Below, piece by piece: positions 13,777 to 18,067 of a DNA stretch of 18,067 bases. The DNA is taken from assembly GCA_018676385.1 (NCBI GenBank), contig JABHEX010000212.1, forward strand, positions 1 through 18,067, given 5' to 3'. A program made the translations under genes and the position numbers. Source of the stretch: Akkermansiaceae bacterium. GTDB lineage: Bacteria; Verrucomicrobiota; Verrucomicrobiia; Verrucomicrobiales; Akkermansiaceae. How positions within the stretch are numbered: position 1 is the first letter of the stretch; each line of letters opens with the position of its first letter. The notes under the pieces were generated by a model, which saw nothing but the letters and a program-made list of their open reading frames with translations, was not told the DNA's origin and did not search any database.

Positions 13777-15084
13777 ATGAATCTTAAAAACAAACACGTT
13801 ATTATTCTCGGTGCTGGTAAGAGTGGCCGAGATGCCGCGGCGCTTGCAATGCGCGAGGGCGCTAATGTGGCTGTGCATGATTCGTGTGAGTCCATTACAG
13901 GAATTACCGAGGGGGTGCAAACCGTTACGCAGGCGAGTCATAATACTGGAACAAAAAGCAGGTGTGACTTATTGGTGCTTTCACCCGGTATTGATAGCGA
14001 GACTGAATTCGTGCGTGCCTATGCTGCTAATGCCGGAGAGGTGATTGGGGAAGTTGAATTTGCTTATCGGTTTTACACTGGGCAAATCGTTGCCATTACC
14101 GGGACGAATGGAAAGACTACCACCACTGAATTAGTGGAACGGATTTTTAATCATGCTGGTATCAACTGTCGAGCCTGTGGTAACTACGGGCCGACAGTTT
14201 CGGAAATGATCCTGATGGATAATCCTCCCCAAGTGTTGGCTCTTGAGGTTAGTTCATTTCAGTTAGAAACAATTCGTGATTTTCATCCTGGAGTTGTTGT
14301 GTGGTTGAATTTTTCACCGGATCATATGGATAGATACTCCACCGTTGATGCCTACAAAAAAGCGAAGATGCGTGTGTTTGAAAATCTTACTCCAGATGAC
14401 CGAGTGATTGTGCGCGAAGGTGAAGACATTGGCGATCAAGTGGCAATTGTAGAAACATTTTCAACTGAGGCGTGTGCCGACTACACCTTATCGGGTACAA
14501 CGATCGAATTTCGTGGTGATGCAGTGTTGGACCTTTCGCGCACCCGTTTGCGTGGGTTGCATAATGCTGAAAACGCTATGGCGGCCTTTGCAGCCTGCTC
14601 GGTGCTCGGCGTATGCGCATCAACAGCCGAGGAGGCATTACAAGATTTTGCGCCTCCATTACATCGCTGTGAGCTGGTAAGAACACTTGATGGTGTTGAG
14701 TATATTAACGATTCCAAGGCGACTAATCTACATGCGCTAGACAGTGCTCTGCGCTCACAAGGCCGTCCGATTGTGCTGATTGCTGGCGGCAAACAGAAAG
14801 GGCTAGATTATTCAAATATATTAAAACGCGTTGAATCGACAACCAAAGGAATTATTGTTTTTGGTGAGATAGCTAACGAAATTGCACAAACTTTTGAATC
14901 AATTTCCGGCACTGCACCATGCGTAGTGGTTACATCGCTTGATGAAGCTGTATCTGCTGCCGCTAATATTGCCGAATTCGGAGACACCGTTCTTTTTTCG
15001 CCGGGAACGTCGTCATTTGACATGTTTTCTGGCTACGAGGAGCGTGGCGATTGTTTTCGCCAGATAACACATGATCTTAAATAA
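13777..15084 (+). CDS. murD: UDP-MurNAc-L-alanine:D-glutamate ligase
   Basis: Cytoplasmic Mur ligase adding D-glutamate, the second stem-peptide residue. The 435-residue product has an N-terminal Rossmann-like domain (VIILGAGKSGRDAA, then LLVLSPGID), the P-loop G109-T-N-G-K113-T-T, EVSSFQLE, LNFSPDHMDRY, and the C-terminal domain with HRCELV, EYINDSKATN, IAGGKQKGLDY and LFSPGTSSFDMF-GYEERG. These are characteristic MurD motifs. The ATG at 13777 directly follows the mraY stop with one intervening base; an in-frame TTG at 13768 is less likely. No Shine-Dalgarno is seen. It is the last tightly packed Mur gene; a 60-base gap follows. Confidence 0.96.
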   Translation: MNLKNKHVIILGAGKSGRDAAALAMREGANVAVHDSCESITGITEGVQTVTQASHNTGTKSRCDLLVLSPGIDSETEFVRAYAANAGEVIGEVEFAYRFYTGQIVAITGTNGKTTTTELVERIFNHAGINCRACGNYGPTVSEMILMDNPPQVLALEVSSFQLETIRDFHPGVVVWLNFSPDHMDRYSTVDAYKKAKMRVFENLTPDDRVIVREGEDIGDQVAIVETFSTEACADYTLSGTTIEFRGDAVLDLSRTRLRGLHNAENAMAAFAACSVLGVCASTAEEALQDFAPPLHRCELVRTLDGVEYINDSKATNLHALDSALRSQGRPIVLIAGGKQKGLDYSNILKRVESTTKGIIVFGEIANEIAQTFESISGTAPCVVVTSLDEAVSAAANIAEFGDTVLFSPGTSSFDMFSGYEERGDCFRQITHDLK

Positions 15085-15144
15085 GCTAATATTATAACCA
15101 TTCTCACCACATATACTAATAACCCCATACCTAAATAAATCGTT

Positions 15145-16038
15145 ATGAAAAAAACCATCCAAACAAAAAGAAACAAGACGTCTGGGTCGAATTACCGAAT
15201 GCTCTATGCTAAAATTGGACGCAAACGTCGTCTCAATGCTGCTACAGCGACGGCTGTTGATGCTCATGTTGAACTTGAATCCGATGTCCCAAACGTGGGT
15301 ATTGGGCGTGCCTTGCTAGTGATTCTTGTTTTACACGTTATAGCGATTGGTGCGATATACGTACACAGCACATTCTTCAGTAACGAAGATGGAGATGGCT
15401 ATGCAGAAAGCAATAATACTCAGCCGGCTGCTTCCGATCTGTCAGCGGTGACGGTAGATCCGGCACCTACTGTATCCAAGCCTGCAATCATACCGGAGCC
15501 CGTAGTAGAGAGCCTTGGGCGCTATATTGTGCTTACTGGAGATACTTATCAACGTATCGCTCAGATTCGATACGTTGATGAGACGGCCCTGCGTGCACTC
15601 AACAATAATCGTCCACTTCGTGCTGGTGTAGTTCTAGATCTGCCTGCTGAGCTTTCGTCTCGCCCGGTTTCTGTTTCTAACACTAATACCGTCACACAGC
15701 AGAAGGCTAAGCTGCTGCCACTAAAACCAAGTGTTGTAGCCATCAATAGTGATCAATCAAATCGTGAAGTTACATCTCCAGGAGATATAAAAAATAGCGA
15801 CAAAGTTGATTTGAGTAGTGCCACGAAGGCTGTGGTTGTTGATCCAAAAAATTCTACTTCGGAGGCATCGAGTGGTATAAAAGACAGCGGGACAAGCTAC
15901 ACAATTGTGAGTGGTGATACTCTCTGGAGCCTATCGAGACGATTTAAGGTGTCACGTGATTCACTGCTAAAGCTCAATAAAATTAAAGATCCCAATAAGC
16001 TATACGCGGGCAGGAAGATTAAGATTCCTGCTAACTAA
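15145..16038 (+). CDS. Bitopic membrane protein with LysM domains in the dcw cluster
   Basis: The 297-residue protein has a very basic cytoplasmic N-terminus (about residues 1-35), one membrane helix at about 54-75, and a periplasmic part. A first, degenerate LysM-like unit lies at about 126-168 (GRYIVLTGDTYQRIAQ). A Ser/Thr/Lys-rich linker follows, then a clear C-terminal LysM at 251-295 (SYTIVSGDTLWSLSRRF, then LYAGRKIKIP). LysM domains bind N-acetylglucosamine in peptidoglycan. Its position between murD and ftsW suggests a divisome or septal-wall binding role, filling no canonical dcw slot; this is inference. The spacers on both sides (60 and 57 bases) could hold promoters. No Shine-Dalgarno is seen. 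Confidence 0.85.
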   Translation: MKKTIQTKRNKTSGSNYRMLYAKIGRKRRLNAATATAVDAHVELESDVPNVGIGRALLVILVLHVIAIGAIYVHSTFFSNEDGDGYAESNNTQPAASDLSAVTVDPAPTVSKPAIIPEPVVESLGRYIVLTGDTYQRIAQIRYVDETALRALNNNRPLRAGVVLDLPAELSSRPVSVSNTNTVTQQKAKLLPLKPSVVAINSDQSNREVTSPGDIKNSDKVDLSSATKAVVVDPKNSTSEASSGIKDSGTSYTIVSGDTLWSLSRRFKVSRDSLLKLNKIKDPNKLYAGRKIKIPAN

Positions 16039-16095
16039 TTAGTGCTAGAGGATTCATAGTCATATCATTTCCAGTATTAATAACCATATCAACTT

Positions 16096-17241
16096 ATGGG
16101 ACGTAAAAACGCCATCTACCTCTGTCTAGCTGTAACTGCTTTGGTGACGCTTGGGCTAGTGATGCTAACCAGTACGAGTGTTTGGGATGACGAGGTGGAT
16201 GGCTATATTCTTGTCAAAAAACAATCGATATGGATTGGTCTTGGGCTAATATCAGCCATAGCTGTATCGGCTTACGATTACCGTAAGCTACGTCGATGGT
16301 GGGTCATATTTTTTGCAATATCATGCCTGCTGTTGGTGCTGTGTTATATACCCGGTATTGCTCACGAGGTGAAAGGCGAGTCGCGTTGGATTCGGTTACC
16401 TGGGCTCCCACAGTTTCAGCCGTCCGAACTTGCGAAAATATTTGTTATCATGGCAATTGCGGCATGGTATACGCATTTTCAGACGGAAACTCGGACTTTT
16501 TTTAAAGGATTGGTGCTGCCAGGTCTTCTTTTGGGTATACCTGTGTTATTGATTTTCTTTGAAAAAGACATGGGCACCGCGATGGCCCTTGGTGCTGCGG
16601 GTGCCGTTATCATGTTCTGTGCAGGAACCCGATTTGTGTATCTCGGTGCTGCGGGTGCAATTGCGATTGCTGGGGCGACGATTGTGATTAGAGCGAATCA
16701 GGAACGTATGGGGCGAATACATGCTCTATTTGATCTTGAATCTGATAAATACCGATTAGGAGATGGATACCAACAATTGCATGGTCTTTACGCATTTGCC
16801 AATGGAGGGGTTAATGGCACTGGTCTTGGCAATGGAGTTGAGAAACATGGCTACTTGCCCGAGGCACATACAGACTTTATTTTCCCTGCCATTGGTGAAG
16901 AGCTAGGGTTATGGTTCACACTTGGAAGTGTGTTTTGTTTTGTCGTTATCGTTGTGCTTGGTATTTCGATTGCCATGAATGCAAAGGAGGTCTTCGGCAG
17001 GTTGATGGCCGTCGGGCTTACCAGTATTATTGTTATTCCTGCGATGATGAACATCGGAGTTACCACTGCTGTGTTACCTAATACGGGGTTACCACTTCCA
17101 TTCATCAGTTATGGAGGGACTAACCTAATATTTACATTGATATCTGTAGGGCTGCTTATTTCGATACACCGGCATACAATCTTTACTGATCGGAAAGAAA
17201 TGCCGCTAATCAATGAGAAGAAACAGTGCCTGAGGATCTGA
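16096..17241 (+). CDS. ftsW: Septal peptidoglycan glycosyltransferase FtsW (SEDS family)
   Basis: SEDS glycosyltransferase that polymerises lipid II at the septum together with FtsI. The 381-residue product has about ten hydrophobic helices and family motifs: KGESRWIRLPGLPQFQPSE, EKDMGTAM, DGYQQLHGLYAFANGG-NGTGLGNG, PEAHTDFIFPAIGEELG containing the catalytic-type D260, and LPNTGLPLPFISYGG. Presence beside the Mur genes and ftsI favours FtsW over RodA. The C-terminus ends in a short charged tail. Its TGA (17239-17241) touches the stop codon of the convergent gene with no spacer and no terminator between them. No Shine-Dalgarno is seen. Confidence 0.93.
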   Translation: MGRKNAIYLCLAVTALVTLGLVMLTSTSVWDDEVDGYILVKKQSIWIGLGLISAIAVSAYDYRKLRRWWVIFFAISCLLLVLCYIPGIAHEVKGESRWIRLPGLPQFQPSELAKIFVIMAIAAWYTHFQTETRTFFKGLVLPGLLLGIPVLLIFFEKDMGTAMALGAAGAVIMFCAGTRFVYLGAAGAIAIAGATIVIRANQERMGRIHALFDLESDKYRLGDGYQQLHGLYAFANGGVNGTGLGNGVEKHGYLPEAHTDFIFPAIGEELGLWFTLGSVFCFVVIVVLGISIAMNAKEVFGRLMAVGLTSIIVIPAMMNIGVTTAVLPNTGLPLPFISYGGTNLIFTLISVGLLISIHRHTIFTDRKEMPLINEKKQCLRI

Positions 17242-17742
17242 TTATTCTGGAACTTGGGGCGAATGGGGGAAGTCCTTCTGCGTGAGAGCTTTTGCCGTTA
17301 AAATGAGGAACGATATAACGCCGTAGGTTAGTCCCAGTATAACCCCAATATCAATGATGCCGCGCCAAGGTTGGGGGGCGAGTTTAACCAGTAATATAAG
17401 GCATACGATTCCCGATGTTAGGATAATGACGGTGATACGAGTCTTACGATTAGCGTGGAAGTAGCCCATGCAAAACAAAGGTGCCAGAAGAACGTGAAGT
17501 GGTGTTGGGTTGTCTCTGAGATATCTCACGCGAGCAGCAGTTCGCGGCGAGAATTTCTTCTGAAAACCACGATACCCCTCGGCGACAAGCATAAACATGG
17601 TAAATCCTACAAGCACGATCCATTGCCAGCTGCTGAGACTCATTTCAAGTGCTTCAAATGCATGTCCTGACAATCGATACATGGCGCTACCAATGAGAAG
17701 GCAAACACCTGTCACACCCCAAAATGGACCAATAAATCGCAT
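17242..17742 (-). CDS. Unrecognised integral membrane protein
   Basis: A 166-residue hydrophobic protein that I do not recognise. Four or five membrane segments are suggested, at about residues 7-22, 39-55, 83-95 (short), 102-121 and 129-150. They are separated by a basic, probably cytoplasmic loop at 56-77 (EGYRGFQKKFSPRTAARVR) and a short KLAPQPWRG turn; the tail is polar. The start is supported by a clear Shine-Dalgarno, GAGGAG, 8 bases upstream, the only one found in the window. It is convergent with ftsW and lies 70 bases downstream of the DUF1501 gene on the same strand, so the two may share a transcript. Nothing in the sequence points to a reaction or substrate. Confidence 0.75.
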   Translation of the reverse strand: MRFIGPFWGVTGVCLLIGSAMYRLSGHAFEALEMSLSSWQWIVLVGFTMFMLVAEGYRGFQKKFSPRTAARVRYLRDNPTPLHVLLAPLFCMGYFHANRKTRITVIILTSGIVCLILLVKLAPQPWRGIIDIGVILGLTYGVISFLILTAKALTQKDFPHSPQVPE

Positions 17743-17750
17743 TCCCTATT

Positions 17751-17756
17751 CTCCTC
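17751..17756 (-). promoter_or_regulatory. Shine-Dalgarno site of the minus-strand membrane protein gene
   Basis: On the minus strand GAGGAG is followed by 8 bases and then ATG. It is notable because none of the plus-strand genes here has a comparable site. Confidence 0.7.
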
Positions 17757-17812
17757 GTGCAGTATGATTTGTAAAGCCAGAGGTGATGTTTTTAAGCAAG
17801 ACCACAAATAAT

Positions 17813-18067
17813 TTAGCTGAGGATATTCTTCACGATATGTCCATGTACATCGGTGAGACGGAAATGGCGGCCTTGGTATTTGTATGTAAGCTGCTCGTGA
17901 TTGATGCCGAGTAGATGCATCATGGTGGCGTGAAAGTCGTGGATATGAACGCCGTCTTTGACGACGTTGTAACCATAGTCATCATTTTCTCCGTGGGTAA
18001 CGCCTGGTTTGATACCACCGCCCGCCATCCAGATAGAGAAACAGCGCGGGTGGTGGTCGCGACCAAA
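17813..18067 (-). CDS. DUF1501 (sulfatase-like) protein, C-terminal part (5' end outside window)
   Basis: The frame is open to the right edge and gives the last 84 residues, ending at TAA 17815-17813. The pattern begins FGRDHHPRCFSIWMAGGG, then GVTHGENDDYGYN, HIHDFHATMMHLLGINHE, LTYKYQGRHFRLTDVHG and a final VVKNIL-like helix. This is characteristic of the C-terminus of DUF1501 proteins, an alkaline-phosphatase/sulfatase-fold family abundant in Planctomycetota and Verrucomicrobiota and often exported and paired with DUF1549/DUF1553 proteins. Catalytic residues lie mostly upstream of the visible part. Biochemical function is not established to my knowledge. Confidence 0.88.
   Translation of the reverse strand, partial: FGRDHHPRCFSIWMAGGGIKPGVTHGENDDYGYNVVKDGVHIHDFHATMMHLLGINHEQLTYKYQGRHFRLTDVHGHIVKNILS

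Noticed and set aside
1..18067. CRISPR array, insertion sequence, prophage or defence system
   Set aside because: No spaced direct repeats, transposase, integrase or nuclease-like genes were found; apart from the few unrecognised proteins and the repeat protein, this is housekeeping DNA.

Overview
The window is a chromosomal segment that reads like a free-living, diderm, meso-diaminopimelate bacterium, most probably a member of the Verrucomicrobiota (Rubritalea/Akkermansia-like). This placement is an inference. It rests on a division and cell-wall (dcw) cluster carrying a LysM membrane protein between murD and ftsW, on a DUF1501-type protein at the right edge, and on the near absence of Shine-Dalgarno sites. 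No search could be run.

Left part (1-4841): the tail of a degenerate M28-peptidase-like protein, then leuC, leuD and a Leptospira-type (R)-citramalate synthase gene (cimA), a tRNA-Ala(GGC) with the G3:U70 identity pair, a rho-independent terminator, and the ribosome-silencing factor gene rsfS. LeuC/LeuD and CimA fit the threonine-independent route to 2-oxobutanoate and isoleucine; LeuCD also serve leucine synthesis. A short leucine-rich reading frame overlapping a strong hairpin lies just ahead of leuC and may be an attenuator leader.

Middle (4870-5845): a small protein made of 11-residue F-P-D-x-K-V-x-x-V-x-H repeats, resembling the 7(1) septoil-knot (DUF6150-like) family. It is followed by about 700 bp of AT-rich non-coding DNA. 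That stretch holds two perfect TTATGCACA boxes 11 bp apart and, about 100 bp further on, a perfect inverted TTATCCACA box followed 11 bp later by a one-mismatch box. The plus strand is C-richer than G in the sampled leuD lines to the left and clearly G-richer in the dcw genes to the right, including sampled lines where genes lie on the minus strand. Together these make the gap a serious candidate for a chromosomal replication origin, or at least a DnaA-binding region.

Right part (5846-17241): a co-directional dcw operon, mraZ-rsmH-ftsL-ftsI-murE-murF-mraY-murD-lysM-ftsW, tightly packed from rsmH to murD. It supplies the cytoplasmic Mur ligases, the lipid I synthase MraY and the septal synthase pair FtsW/FtsI, with FtsL and a LysM protein as likely divisome partners. 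The cluster stops after ftsW: murG, murC, ddl and ftsQAZ do not follow. Instead a minus-strand gene for an unrecognised membrane protein abuts the ftsW stop codon with no gap, preceded on its own strand by the 3' end of a DUF1501 gene.

Most ORFs on the opposite strand are shadows of these genes. No CRISPR, insertion sequence or rRNA was seen.
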